From positions 186,001 to 250,000 of the forward strand of contig NZ_JACOPV010000009.1 of NCBI RefSeq assembly GCF_016881005.1: 64,000 nt of DNA, given 5' to 3'. Origin of the DNA: Pseudomonas arcuscaelestis (GTDB lineage: Bacteria > Pseudomonadota > Gammaproteobacteria > Pseudomonadales > Pseudomonadaceae). Of the stretch, positions 33,369 to 41,148 are shown one piece after another (positions within the stretch are counted from its first letter, which is position 1; every line of letters starts with the position of its first letter). The translations under genes and the position numbers were made by a program. The notes under the pieces were generated by a model that worked only from the letters and a program-made list of their open reading frames with translations, made no database searches and had not been told where the DNA came from.

Positions 33369-33408
33369 GAAATGTAATTGGGGATGGGGTCACCATTCCG
33401 AATTACAC
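33369..33408. repeat. imperfect inverted repeat in a gene-free gap
   Basis: AAATGTAATTGGGGATGG (33369-33386) and CCATTCCGAATTACACTT (33391-33408) pair at 15 of 18 positions. It lies in the 316-base gap between 33220 and 33535, which otherwise contains only repeat copy 4. It may be an operator or a terminator. Confidence 0.45.
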
Positions 33409-33458
33409 TTCTGCCTCAGTAGGCCCCTCAGCGAGGCCAGGGCTCCTTCCTTAATTGG

Positions 33459-33532
33459 GCGGACGCCGATGCGGTGTCCTCTACGGCCTCGGCCCAGCGC
33501 ATGGCTGGGCTTGGGCGTACCTGGCGTTTTCC
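33459..33532 (-). repeat. island intergenic repeat, copy 4
   Basis: Blocks GCGGACGCCGATGCGGTGTCC, TCTACGGCCTCGG, stem CCCAGC-GCAT-GGCTGGG, CTTGGGCGTACCTGGCG and TTTTCC. It starts 3 bases after the stop of the 33536-33739 gene in the minus direction. Confidence 0.65.
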
Positions 33533-33535
33533 GTG

Positions 33536-33739
33536 CTACTCAGGCTTGTTCACCTGAGCCTCAATCGAGGCAATGAATTCGGCTTTGCTTTCGGGGCTGT
33601 CCGCATTTTCCCCGATGAAAACAACACGTTCCGGCGAGCGCCGCATGGCCTCACGCAATACATGCTCAGACGGATACGTCGAATCACCACTAATTGTGAT
33701 CTCGACTGGGGACTCGACAGTGCAAGTACGGGTAGTCAT
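33536..33739 (-). CDS. hypothetical 67-residue protein
   Basis: ATG 33739 follows AAAGGTCCC. The product has beta-type N-terminal residues (TCTVESPVEITISGD) then helices (PSEHVLREAMRRSPERVVFI). It sits between repeat copies 4 and 5. No family recognised. Confidence 0.55.
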   Translation of the reverse strand: MTTRTCTVESPVEITISGDSTYPSEHVLREAMRRSPERVVFIGENADSPESKAEFIASIEAQVNKPE

Positions 33740-33759
33740 AGCTTGGGACCTTTACGTTT

Positions 33760-33833
33760 CGCGGACGCGAAAAGCGCGCCCTGGTACTGCCAAAGCCCGC
33801 GACTGGGCGGGCTGGTGGGGCAGGGCGATTTCC
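33760..33833 (-). repeat. island intergenic repeat, copy 5
   Basis: Blocks GCGGACGCGAAAAGCGCGCC, TACTGCCAA, stem AGCCCGC...GCGGGCT, GGTGGGGCAGGG and GATTTCC. It lies between 33836-33988 and 33536-33739. This is the most divergent stem, but with compensating changes. Confidence 0.6.
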
Positions 33834-33835
33834 TA

Positions 33836-33988
33836 TCACGCGGCAGCGTTTAGCGCGGCCTGCAAAATTGCTTTCATAGCTTCGAAGTTCTTGATGCTTT
33901 CTTCTTGGCTACCGCCCTTGGGCAGCAAACCTCGCTGGACGGCTTCTTTCATCCCCGCGTAAACCATTTCGTTTGTCACTGGTGGCAT
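33836..33988 (-). CDS. 50-residue helical protein
   Basis: ATG 33988 has AGGAAAGAAGGACA upstream, a strong site. The frame codes for 50 residues such as NEMVYAGMKEAVQRGLLPKG and ending ILQAALNAAA before TGA. It is flanked by repeat copies 5 and 6 at the same spacing seen for its neighbours, which supports it as a real gene. Confidence 0.6.
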   Translation of the reverse strand: MPPVTNEMVYAGMKEAVQRGLLPKGGSQEESIKNFEAMKAILQAALNAAA

Positions 33989-34016
33989 GTCTGTGTCCTT
34001 CTTTCCTGCTCGATCC

Positions 34017-34096
34017 TGGACGCGAAAGCGCGCCTCTCTTACGTCATCGGCCCAGCGGTTTGACGGCTGGGCTTGTGGTGTACCTGGGCGTTTTCC
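34017..34096 (-). repeat. island intergenic repeat, copy 6
   Basis: Blocks GGACGCGAAAGCGCGCC, CTTACGTCATCGG, stem CCCAGC-GGTTTGAC-GGCTGGG, CTTGTGGTGTACCTGGGCG and TTTTCC. It lies between the genes at 34102-34407 and 33836-33988. Confidence 0.65.
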
Positions 34097-34101
34097 CTGA
34101 A

Positions 34102-34407
34102 CTACTTGGCCCCTGGTTCAACCGCATCGGACTTTGCAGCCTGCTGAGCAGATACCTGCTCGGCAAGTTTCGTTACCTGTTCGGCCAAGCCTGGGCTACG
34201 AGTGTTGTAGGCCCAAGAAAAGAACCCTGCTGCGCCGATCACCAAAGCGAGAGACACGGCACGCAAGGCGTTTTTGCGCTGTGGGCTACGGCGGCTACGG
34301 CTGGCAGCGAGAATGGCCAGGGCAAGCAGTACAGCTATGACAACGCCGGTCACGTATGGATGTTCCTGGGTGAATCGCAGACCGCTGATTACGCCTACGG
34401 GAATCAT
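34102..34407 (-). CDS. small two-helix membrane protein
   Basis: The 101-residue protein has two membrane segments (about 19-36 and 50-66) with a basic loop between (SRSRRSPQRK) and a charged C-terminal tail (QVTKLAEQVSAQQAAKSDA) that is probably periplasmic. AGGACAGATAAAC precedes the ATG. No family recognised. Confidence 0.55.
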   Translation of the reverse strand: MIPVGVISGLRFTQEHPYVTGVVIAVLLALAILAASRSRRSPQRKNALRAVSLALVIGAAGFFSWAYNTRSPGLAEQVTKLAEQVSAQQAAKSDAVEPGAK

Positions 34408-34425
34408 GTTTATCTGTCCTTATCT

Positions 34426-34495
34426 TCGCCAACGCGGTGTCCTCTACGGCCTCAGCCCCACAGGTGCGGGGCTTGGGCATTGCGGGGAGCTTTCC
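34426..34495 (-). repeat. island intergenic repeat, copy 7
   Basis: Blocks CCAACGCGGTGTCC, TCTACGGCCTCAG, stem CCCCAC-AG-GTGCGGGG, CTTGGGCATTGCGGGGAGC and TTTCC. It lies between 34500-34790 and 34102-34407 and is the copy closest to the toxin-antitoxin pair. Confidence 0.6.
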
Positions 34496-34499
34496 TTGA

Positions 34500-34790
34500 T
34501 TAATTGGCGCTTTCAGCATGCTTCCGACGCCAGAACCGTTTACGGCGGATATGGCGCGGCAGAATCAGCGTTAGCCCCATAAACATCATGCCTACCAACA
34601 TCGAAAGCAGCACGGTACAAGCCAATTGGATTGGAAACTCCAGTGAGCCGCCCAAGGTGTTGGCAGGGAAGTCCAAACTGATGCGCGACCCAACGTAGTG
34701 CCAGCACCCATAAAAGATGGCGGCGCAAAGCAGGCCAGCCAAAAGGTAGATTCCACCACGCACAAGGAGGTCGCGTTGATTTTCACTCAT
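34500..34790 (-). CDS. small two-helix membrane protein
   Basis: The 96-residue protein has two hydrophobic segments (about 11-30 and 54-76) and a very basic C-terminus (RHIRRKRFWRRKHAE). It begins 12 bases after the end of the PemK-like toxin gene, so it may share that transcript. No family recognised. Confidence 0.55.
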   Translation of the reverse strand: MSENQRDLLVRGGIYLLAGLLCAAIFYGCWHYVGSRISLDFPANTLGGSLEFPIQLACTVLLSMLVGMMFMGLTLILPRHIRRKRFWRRKHAESAN

Positions 34791-34801
34791 GTGATTTTCC
34801 C

Positions 34802-35149
34802 TTACTCAATCAGCACTTGGATGCGGGCCAGTACATCGTCCATCACCACCTCGGGGACAGACTCCACGCGCTTGGCGCCTCGGGCCTCAAGGTCAACGGT
34901 GCGGATCTGATTACACAGCACAACGCCCTGCGTCTCGGTGCCTGAACCGCTCAGCGGCACGGCAAACCCGGCATAGCGGGCAAAGTCGCCGCCTTGGGTG
35001 ATGGGCGCAATCAGGACCAAGCCTGAAACATTGAAGGCCGCAGGCGAAATGATCAGCGCCGGACGAAAATCGCCCTGCTGCTCACGGCCAGCGGTAGGGT
35101 TCAAGTTCAGGCGAACAATGTCGCCTCGGTTGAATTTGGTCCGCCTCAC
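34802..35149 (-). CDS. MazF/PemK-family endoribonuclease toxin
   Basis: The 115-residue protein has the family start RGDIVRLNLNPTAGREQQGD followed by RPALIISPAAFN, then LVLIAPITQGG, GVVLCNQIRTVD and a C-terminal helix ending RIQVLIE. The active-site Arg (before PALI) and the Thr of APITQGG are present. Members cut RNA at short motifs and leave 2',3'-cyclic phosphates, the ends processed by RtcB. The start overlaps the antitoxin stop by 4 bases. Confidence 0.92.
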   Translation of the reverse strand: MRRTKFNRGDIVRLNLNPTAGREQQGDFRPALIISPAAFNVSGLVLIAPITQGGDFARYAGFAVPLSGSGTETQGVVLCNQIRTVDLEARGAKRVESVPEVVMDDVLARIQVLIE

Positions 35150-35406
35150 ACTTCACGCCCAACTGCTGGCATTGAGTTCCACGCGGCCAATTCGGCAGGC
35201 TCCGCCGCGTTCAAATCGCACTGCGCCATCAGGTCGGCCAATTGGTAACGCGGTTTAACCTTCGCGGGCTTGAGCGTCATGGCTTCGGCAGCCGCATCGA
35301 CATTGAGCAGCAGCACGTCGCCGCTGGCCAGACTCATTTGCTTGAGTACGGTAGACGGCAGGCGGATGGCCGCACTGTTGCCCCATTGCTGAATTTTGAC
35401 TTCCAT
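35146..35406 (-). CDS. MazE/PemI-family antitoxin
   Basis: ATG 35406, 4 bases after AGGAGGTGTT, gives 86 residues; the longer frame is not supported. The N-terminus VKIQQWGNSAAIRLPSTVLK is the SpoVT/AbrB-type DNA-binding motif of MazE/PemI, and the acidic C-terminus binds the toxin. The inverted repeats just upstream (35429-35488) are probably its operator. Confidence 0.9.
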   Translation of the reverse strand: MEVKIQQWGNSAAIRLPSTVLKQMSLASGDVLLLNVDAAAEAMTLKPAKVKPRYQLADLMAQCDLNAAEPAELAAWNSMPAVGREV

Positions 35407-35428
35407 AAACACCTCCTGAACGTTTAAA

Positions 35429-35488
35429 CATTGTAGATACGAGACGTGCCAAGTGCAAGCGCTATGTATAAACATAGTATCTACAATG
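35429..35488. promoter_or_regulatory. operator palindromes of the PemI/PemK pair
   Basis: CATTGTAGATAC (35429-35440) and GTATCTACAATG (35477-35488) are perfect 12-base arms, and CTATGT-ATAA-ACATAG (35462-35477) is nested at one end. They start 23 bases upstream of the antitoxin ATG and run into the 3' end of the integrase remnant. An integrase attachment core is an alternative reading, since such sites often lie at the integrase end. Confidence 0.6.
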
Positions 35489-36135
35489 CCAGCTCAAAAG
35501 AGCGCCGAATAGTGGCTTGATCAACTGACAGGTACGGGAATGGTCCAGCGTCGGAGTGCCCAAGAATCATTTGCACCGTCTCAACGTCACCAGTAGCTGC
35601 CAGCACCTTTGCCGCAAGTGAGCGTCTGCCGCTGTGCGACGATCCCTGCTTGATACCGGCCTGCCGGTAGAGCCTGCTGATGGTCTGCTGGAGCGAATCA
35701 CAAGCCCTGTACACCTTCGGCCCGCTCTCCAACTCGCGATGCTTGAACGCCAGTTCAAAGGCCTGCCCTTTGTGCGTGGTAATGAGCTTTGAGCCTGGGC
35801 GCAGGCCTCGGTATTCGACGGCGCCGGTACAACCCCAGCGACGGCGCAACCGCACCTGAAACCAGCACTCTAGCGCCTCAAGGCACTTCGGGTGCGTGAG
35901 GTATATGTTCCGGGCACGGGATCCCTTTGTGATAGCCGATGACAAGTACACCTCCGGGCGAACGGCGCCGCTCGGGTATAGGACATCGGCTATTTCAACC
36001 TGGGCAAGTTCAGTGTGTGTGGGTTACCCAAAGCAGAAGCACGTCACGTTCAGGCATGCGCCCAGTGACGGATGCAACGCGGATCAGGTGCTTGAATTGT
36101 CCAGGGCGTAACGAAGCGGCTCGGCGGGGAGTCAT
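35481..36135 (-). pseudogene. compact tyrosine recombinase broken by a small deletion
   Basis: From ATG 36135 the frame codes for TPRRAASLRPGQFKHLIRVA to LLLWVTHTH and stops near 36008. Protein similarity resumes in another frame at TELAQVEIADVLYPSG and continues to the stop at 35481 with SSHSGRRSLAAKVL, ILGHSDAGPFPYLSVDQATI. Relatives I know read WVTHT-TGMRV-TELAQV here, so the lost bases remove the catalytic Arg I segment and shift the frame. His, second Arg and Tyr survive. The downstream 156-residue frame alone could not recombine DNA. It marks the edge of the minus-strand island. Confidence 0.8.
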
Positions 36136-36379
36136 GCGGGCTCTCTGTCAGGATTGCGCGGTAATCGCGATGAATCTGTAGAGAGTGGCCAGCGGGCCTC
36201 CTGAATAGCTTACAGGCAAGCCCGCTGCATTGTTCACGGAAAATCCCTGGATCTTACAATCCTGGTTGGATTGTCCTACAAAACCGCTCTATCTCCTGCA
36301 ATACAGACAATACAGGCTATGGCGCTGCGAGCAATTTATTGGTAATTTCTTCGACGCTGATTACCAAGGATTTATAATA

Positions 36380-37666
36380 ATGAAAAAAGTGCTTCTCAAG
36401 AACACCGTCGCTTTCGCAGTTGCCATGGCATCCACTCAAATCTTCGCCAGTGGATTTGCTCTTAACGAACAAAGCATCAGTGGGATGGGCACCGGTTTTG
36501 CCGGGCGCTCTTCTTCTGCCGAGGATGCCAGCACTGTATTTGGCAACCCAGCCGGCATGGCCCGCCTTAAGCGTGAACAAGTGACCGTTGGCGCCGCTGC
36601 CATTATCGCCAAGTCCGACATCAGCAGCTCTGGCAGCAATACTCCAGGCGGCAGCTTCGATGGCGACATGGTTCCTAAGGTAGGCGTACCGATGGGCTAT
36701 TACGTCAAGCCAATTGACGAACAATGGGCAGTTGGATTCGGTGTTTACGCACCTTTCGGCCTGGTCACCGACTATGAAAACGGATTTGCTGGCCGTTACT
36801 TCGGTAGCTACAGCAAAGTCTCGGTTGTGACCCTGCAGCCGACCGTCAGCTACGCTTTCAATGACAAGGTTTCGATCGGTTTCGGTCCGACCTTCAACCG
36901 TATTGAAGGCACCTTGAAGTCCGATGTTCGCGGCAACTTTGCTGGCACGAACGACGGTGAAGTGAAAATCAGCGGCGACGACACTGCCGTTGGCTACAAC
37001 ATTGGTGTCATGGTCCAGGCGACTGACAGCACGCGCGTCGGCCTGACCTACCACTCGATGGTTGATTACAAGCTCGAGGGTAAAACAAGGATCAGTGGTG
37101 CTCCGTTCAGTGTCTTCAGTGGCAGCAAGTTTGATGCCTCACTGAAAATCAAGACTCCTGAGTCCGTAGATTTTTCGGTAACCCACGAGCTGGACGAGAA
37201 CTGGACCCTTTACGCAGGCAGCACCTGGACCCGCTGGAGCCGACTGGAGGACATCACAGTTAGCAATAGTGGCGTGCCACCGCAGTTGGGCGGCAGCGCT
37301 GGCGCAATCGGCACTATCAGTGAGCCACAGAACTGGCACGACACTTGGGCTCACGCCATCGGTGCGAGCTACAAGGTCAACAAGGCATGGACACTCCGTG
37401 CCGGCCTCTCCGTCGATCAGTCTCCAACCAACAACGAAGACCGTTCGCCACGGATCCCGACCGGAGACCGCAGGGCGCTCAGCCTGGGTGCTGGCTGGAG
37501 CCCAACCGAAGACCTCACTGTCGACATGGCCTACTCCTACCTGATGGAGGAAGACGTCAAAGTCAGCCATTCGAAGCCGCTTGTCCCGGGTGTGAACACG
37601 TCCTACAACGCCAAGTATGAAAACAGCGCACACGGTCTTGGCCTCGGCCTGACCTATCGCTTCTAA
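36380..37666 (+). CDS. FadL/OmpP1-family outer-membrane transporter
   Basis: ATG 36380 follows AAGGA at 9 bases; the frame extends further upstream without a site. The 428-residue protein has a signal peptide ending ASTQIFAS, then the FadL hallmark GFALNEQSISGMGTGFAGRS and DASTVFGNPAGMARL. It is followed by alternating beta strands and ends GLGLGLTYRF, with the terminal aromatic typical of outer-membrane barrels. The family imports long-chain fatty acids and other hydrophobic compounds. It is flanked by the integrase remnant and a terminator, so it is probably monocistronic. Confidence 0.93.
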   Translation: MKKVLLKNTVAFAVAMASTQIFASGFALNEQSISGMGTGFAGRSSSAEDASTVFGNPAGMARLKREQVTVGAAAIIAKSDISSSGSNTPGGSFDGDMVPKVGVPMGYYVKPIDEQWAVGFGVYAPFGLVTDYENGFAGRYFGSYSKVSVVTLQPTVSYAFNDKVSIGFGPTFNRIEGTLKSDVRGNFAGTNDGEVKISGDDTAVGYNIGVMVQATDSTRVGLTYHSMVDYKLEGKTRISGAPFSVFSGSKFDASLKIKTPESVDFSVTHELDENWTLYAGSTWTRWSRLEDITVSNSGVPPQLGGSAGAIGTISEPQNWHDTWAHAIGASYKVNKAWTLRAGLSVDQSPTNNEDRSPRIPTGDRRALSLGAGWSPTEDLTVDMAYSYLMEEDVKVSHSKPLVPGVNTSYNAKYENSAHGLGLGLTYRF

Positions 37667-37683
37667 GCGTTAGCTGCTCAAAC

Positions 37684-37714
37684 AAAAAGCCCCAGCTCGA
37701 GCCGGGGCTTTTTT
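37684..37714. terminator. bidirectional terminator after the FadL-type gene
   Basis: AAAAAGCCCC pairs with GGGGCTTTTT around a 10-base loop, followed by TATTTCC. A-tract and T-tract on the two sides allow it to stop both strands; the minus-strand repeat gene ends at 37809. Confidence 0.85.
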
Positions 37715-37808
37715 ATTTCCTGGGTAAGGCTTGAGGTGAATTGGCTCATGAATTGGGCAATGGCGGCAGTGGTGGTAACTGTCAGGCCCCGCCAAGTTGC
37801 GTACTTGG

Positions 37809-38645
37809 CTACGGTTCCTTTTTCCCCGTGGTTAGGCCTCGGCTGAGAAGGAGGAAAGTGTTCGTTGGGGCGCCATTTCTTGGGCCTCGGCAGATGGGTA
37901 TTCCAAGGGCGCGTCGACATTGGCTGACCGATTCTTTTGAAAATGACCCACCGAGCAAGGCCGCGACTTCCGAGTCTTTAATTTTGCCGAGTAATGCAAT
38001 GCGTTCGGGCGTCCAGACCTTACGGTGTCGCTTAATCCCCAACTTCTTACGAAGCACAGAAAGGGTGGTTGATGAGTAGCCAAACCTGGCCACCAGATCA
38101 CGGTCGGCAACCTTCCCCAGCAAGGACAACATCTCCTCGGGGTACTCAGGCACATTCACGCTAAGGATACCCCGGGATTTCCTCTCCTTCTTCAGGTAGT
38201 AGGTGGGGATACCGAATTCTGTAGACAGGTCCTGATCAGATCGTATTCCGAGTTGACTGATCAACTCTTGCGGCAAGGTAACAATCTCGCGCTGTTTCTT
38301 GATTGGCTTTGCCGTTGGCGTGGTTGCAGGCTTAACCGTGGAGGCGACCCCAAGTTTTTTTCGTAGAGCACAGACGTTTGCGATGGAATAGCCAAACCGC
38401 ACACCAACTTCCCGGTCAGTAACCTTCCCGAGCAGCTCAAGCATTTCTTCTGGGTATGTACCACGCTTGAATTGCTCGATACCCAAGGCAAGACGCTTCT
38501 GCTTCAAAAAGTAAGCCGAAATACCAAATTCTGCCGACAGATTGCGATCCGAACGCTTGCCGAGTTGCTGGATCACAGCTTCGGGGATCTCATCTAGTTT
38601 GCGGCTATCAGGGGTCATTTGATCTGTATTGGACGTGGAAGTCAT
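37809..38645 (-). CDS. five-unit HTH-repeat protein with duplicated pair
   Basis: The 278-residue protein has units at about 19-56, 64-100, 124-160, 168-204 and 211-250 with the pattern LLGK-x2-DR-(D/E)-(L/V)-x3-FG-(I/Y)S-x5-LRKKLGI. Units 1-2 and 3-4 are a duplicated pair (for example RSDRNLSAEFGISAYFLK and RSDQDLSTEFGIPTYYLK; FGYSIANVCALRKKLG and FGYSSTTLSVLRKKLG). The same first pair opens the ten-unit protein at 11904-13562, so they share ancestry. DNA binding is inferred. It is convergent with the FadL-type gene. Confidence 0.7.
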   Translation of the reverse strand: MTSTSNTDQMTPDSRKLDEIPEAVIQQLGKRSDRNLSAEFGISAYFLKQKRLALGIEQFKRGTYPEEMLELLGKVTDREVGVRFGYSIANVCALRKKLGVASTVKPATTPTAKPIKKQREIVTLPQELISQLGIRSDQDLSTEFGIPTYYLKKERKSRGILSVNVPEYPEEMLSLLGKVADRDLVARFGYSSTTLSVLRKKLGIKRHRKVWTPERIALLGKIKDSEVAALLGGSFSKESVSQCRRALGIPICRGPRNGAPTNTFLLLSRGLTTGKKEP

Positions 38646-38706
38646 GCAATTGATTTTAACAAAGCAGATCGCCTGCGGCAGCAGGCCCAGGAATTAATTA
38701 TCGGCT

Positions 38707-40425
38707 TTAAATGGATGGTGACTGGGCCGCCAGTTCCGACGCGTTACCTGCGACTGTGCGTATTGAGTCCAGAATTTTCGCTATGGTCACTTCGCCGATC
38801 AAGCGGGATCTTGTCGACTCAATGCCATTGGTGCGGATGAACTGGACCGCGTCCGGCCCGAGGAGGCCGTTCAGTTCAAGTAGCTTGCGCCTTGCTGGGC
38901 CGCCGGCGGTGATGTCAACACGAATGAGTTTGAACTCCTTAAGCGCAGATCGGAGCTCAGGCGAAACAGAAGCCGCGTCATGCACCCGTGCACCACCGAT
39001 GGACCAATCTGCGTACCAGTCCACCACCGCTGGTATGCCGGCAGTCTTTGCTTCGGCAATCGCAACGGCGAGACGTTCAGGAGTCGAAACAACCGTCCAG
39101 GAAAGGGTTCGTTCTGACAAGAGCCCCAGAGGATCAGTAGCATCAGCCTCACCCTTCAGCATCCCCGCCCACGCCGTCACACCCCATACCAGTACAAGGG
39201 CCGCTGGGACCCTGGCGAGCCATCTCATTTGAGAATCAAACACCCCGAGGTATACCGCCACGCTAACAGCGAGCAGGCCATAAAGCGCGAGCGTCAACTG
39301 ACCAGGCAGAACCCGGTCGGCAAGCCATATCGCAACGACAGCCAGCAGTACCGCATTAATTGTCCTTGCCGCAGGTACCCAGTTTCCAATCTGACCTAGT
39401 AGTTTGGAGGAGAGAATCCCTAGAAGTACTAGCGGGACAACCATACCCAGTGCCAGAGCGAAGAGTTGAAGCGCCCCGCCAGGCTCGCCACCGGCGCTCA
39501 GATACATCATCAAGCCTGCAACTGGAGCAGGGACGAATGGAGCTACCACGACGCTGGCCAGCACCCCTAAGGCTGCCGAAGCTGCAACGTCGCCCATCGA
39601 TGCCTGGCTAGTGCATCGGATTGGTTGGCGGTTGAAAGCGGCCGGTACCGGGAGCGCGGCAAGGCCGGTCAGGATTGCTGCAAGAAAAAGCAGCAGCGCA
39701 GCAGCTGGAATTAGAACAACGGGAGACTGGAGGCTGCCCTGTATGTCGTACTGAGGCCCCAGCCAGGCGATCGCCGCGTTGATGAACGTGTAGCCAATCG
39801 CCAAAGGCAGTGCAAACGCCAGGCCCAATATAAGGCCGCGGCGCGCGGTTTGCTCTCCCCTTAACAGGATGGAGCTGAGAATGGGGGCTACAGCCAACAG
39901 GCACGGCTTTAGCACCAGGCCCAGTCCCGCTGAAAACGCTAGTGCAATGCTCCACCAGGTCCATTCGGTTGTGGCCGCGGTGCCGGCGCTGCTGCCTATC
40001 TGAATTGTTTGTGAGTCAGGTGGGTAGCAAAGTCCTTTCTCCGCACAGCCTTGGAAGCCCACTCGCAGGGAGAATCCACCATCCCCATGGTTCTGTACCG
40101 GGATGCGAGCAGAGAGAGTGCTGTTGTAGACGAGGACATCGCCGAAGTATGGATCAGACCTTTGCTCGCCGGCGGGGAGTACTGCTGTACCGGCGGTAAC
40201 CCCGCTGCCAGATACGCTGAAGCTTAACTTTGACTTGTAGAGGTAGTACCCCGGAGCAGCGACTATTCGGACTTGGATGGAATCAGGCGTGCCGGTTGCT
40301 GACACCTTGAACGCCTCGTGAACCGGGAGGAAGTCAGGATTTTCTTTGAATCCTGTTCCCCAGGCGAGGGTTGCGATACTGAGAGCTGCTAGAGCAATGA
40401 TTGCCGTTATGAAGCGTGGATTCAT
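38707..40425 (-). CDS. DsbD-like protein lacking most catalytic cysteines
   Basis: ATG 40425 starts a 572-residue protein with signal peptide, a DsbD alpha domain with the C127/C133 pair (FQGCAEKGLCYPP), and eight or so membrane segments. The first transmembrane cysteine is kept (LVLKPCLLAVAPIL, C175), but the second is replaced (SVVVAPFVPAPVAG). The C-terminal thioredoxin-like domain has DWYADWSIGG at 469-478, where the family has YADWCxxC. DsbD passes electrons from cytoplasmic thioredoxin to periplasmic partners; this chain is broken at two of three stations. It may be a scaffold or a decayed copy, although the frame is intact. No clear ribosome binding site. Confidence 0.8.
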   Translation of the reverse strand: MNPRFITAIIALAALSIATLAWGTGFKENPDFLPVHEAFKVSATGTPDSIQVRIVAAPGYYLYKSKLSFSVSGSGVTAGTAVLPAGEQRSDPYFGDVLVYNSTLSARIPVQNHGDGGFSLRVGFQGCAEKGLCYPPDSQTIQIGSSAGTAATTEWTWWSIALAFSAGLGLVLKPCLLAVAPILSSILLRGEQTARRGLILGLAFALPLAIGYTFINAAIAWLGPQYDIQGSLQSPVVLIPAAALLLFLAAILTGLAALPVPAAFNRQPIRCTSQASMGDVAASAALGVLASVVVAPFVPAPVAGLMMYLSAGGEPGGALQLFALALGMVVPLVLLGILSSKLLGQIGNWVPAARTINAVLLAVVAIWLADRVLPGQLTLALYGLLAVSVAVYLGVFDSQMRWLARVPAALVLVWGVTAWAGMLKGEADATDPLGLLSERTLSWTVVSTPERLAVAIAEAKTAGIPAVVDWYADWSIGGARVHDAASVSPELRSALKEFKLIRVDITAGGPARRKLLELNGLLGPDAVQFIRTNGIESTRSRLIGEVTIAKILDSIRTVAGNASELAAQSPSI

Positions 40426-40545
40426 TTGACGGTGCCGCACAATTGGAGTGTGCGGCCATGGTAATTCAGATGATGCGGGCAGGAGTCCCAAACGGGGTGT
40501 TCGTTTTCAACTGTTCCGTGACGAGAGCTTGGGGGCCACTGACAG

Positions 40546-41118
40546 CTAGACCAGTGTGAAGGCGTAACCAACATCATCATCGGACATGCTAATTGAGGTA
40601 ATGCCCTCTGCCAGGTCTTCAATCACCCCGGCGAGATGGCTGAGCACGCGCTCACGATTGCAGTTGCGTATAGCCTGTAGATTAACTACGAGTTTATGCG
40701 CGCTACCGGGTGCAGTGTCTACAGCAGGGAGGCCTGTTGGTGTATCAAAGAACGAGGGCCCTGGCACGCGATTACAATACCGGAAGGAAAATTCACGACC
40801 GTCATGGTCGCCCTGTCCCAGATCTTCACCTTTCTCCAGCTTGAGGAGCACTGATCGCAAGTCTGCAATAAGGCAGTCCGCCTCGAGCGGAGCGTCTGAG
40901 TTGATCGTGATTACAGCTTGCTTGAGAGGATAGGCGTGCTGTATCCAGTTTAGGCTTGGCCCGCCCTGCTCCTGCGCCTCTTGGACGGGCTCCTCCTTGG
41001 GGAGCGGTGGCTGTCCTGCGACTGGAGCATCGTTCTCTATTACCTGAAACATGGACGGCATATCCCGATCCGGAAGAGGGTTCTTCCGAGCAAACATGCG
41101 AAACAAGCGGTGAATCAT
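40546..41118 (-). CDS. hypothetical protein downstream of the pilin-like gene
   Basis: ATG 41118 follows GTAGGAAC, giving 190 residues. The N-terminus is basic, a Pro/Gln-rich linker follows (about 35-60), then an alpha/beta domain with ADCLIADLRSVLLKLEKGE and a C-terminal acidic block (SISMSDDDVGYAFTLV). It begins 30 bases after the pilin-like gene, so they are probably co-expressed. No family recognised. Confidence 0.55.
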   Translation of the reverse strand: MIHRLFRMFARKNPLPDRDMPSMFQVIENDAPVAGQPPLPKEEPVQEAQEQGGPSLNWIQHAYPLKQAVITINSDAPLEADCLIADLRSVLLKLEKGEDLGQGDHDGREFSFRYCNRVPGPSFFDTPTGLPAVDTAPGSAHKLVVNLQAIRNCNRERVLSHLAGVIEDLAEGITSISMSDDDVGYAFTLV

Positions 41119-41148
41119 GATTAAGTTCCTACCTGGTGAGTCCAATGG

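Noticed and set aside
27910..34495. Integron attC sites or a CRISPR array
   Set aside because: The seven units lack attC core sites and an integron integrase, and their spacing is irregular with genes between, so neither label fits.
34802..35406. Reading the PemI/PemK pair as phage or transposon genes
   Set aside because: Both proteins have full family signatures, overlap as usual, and have their own operator.
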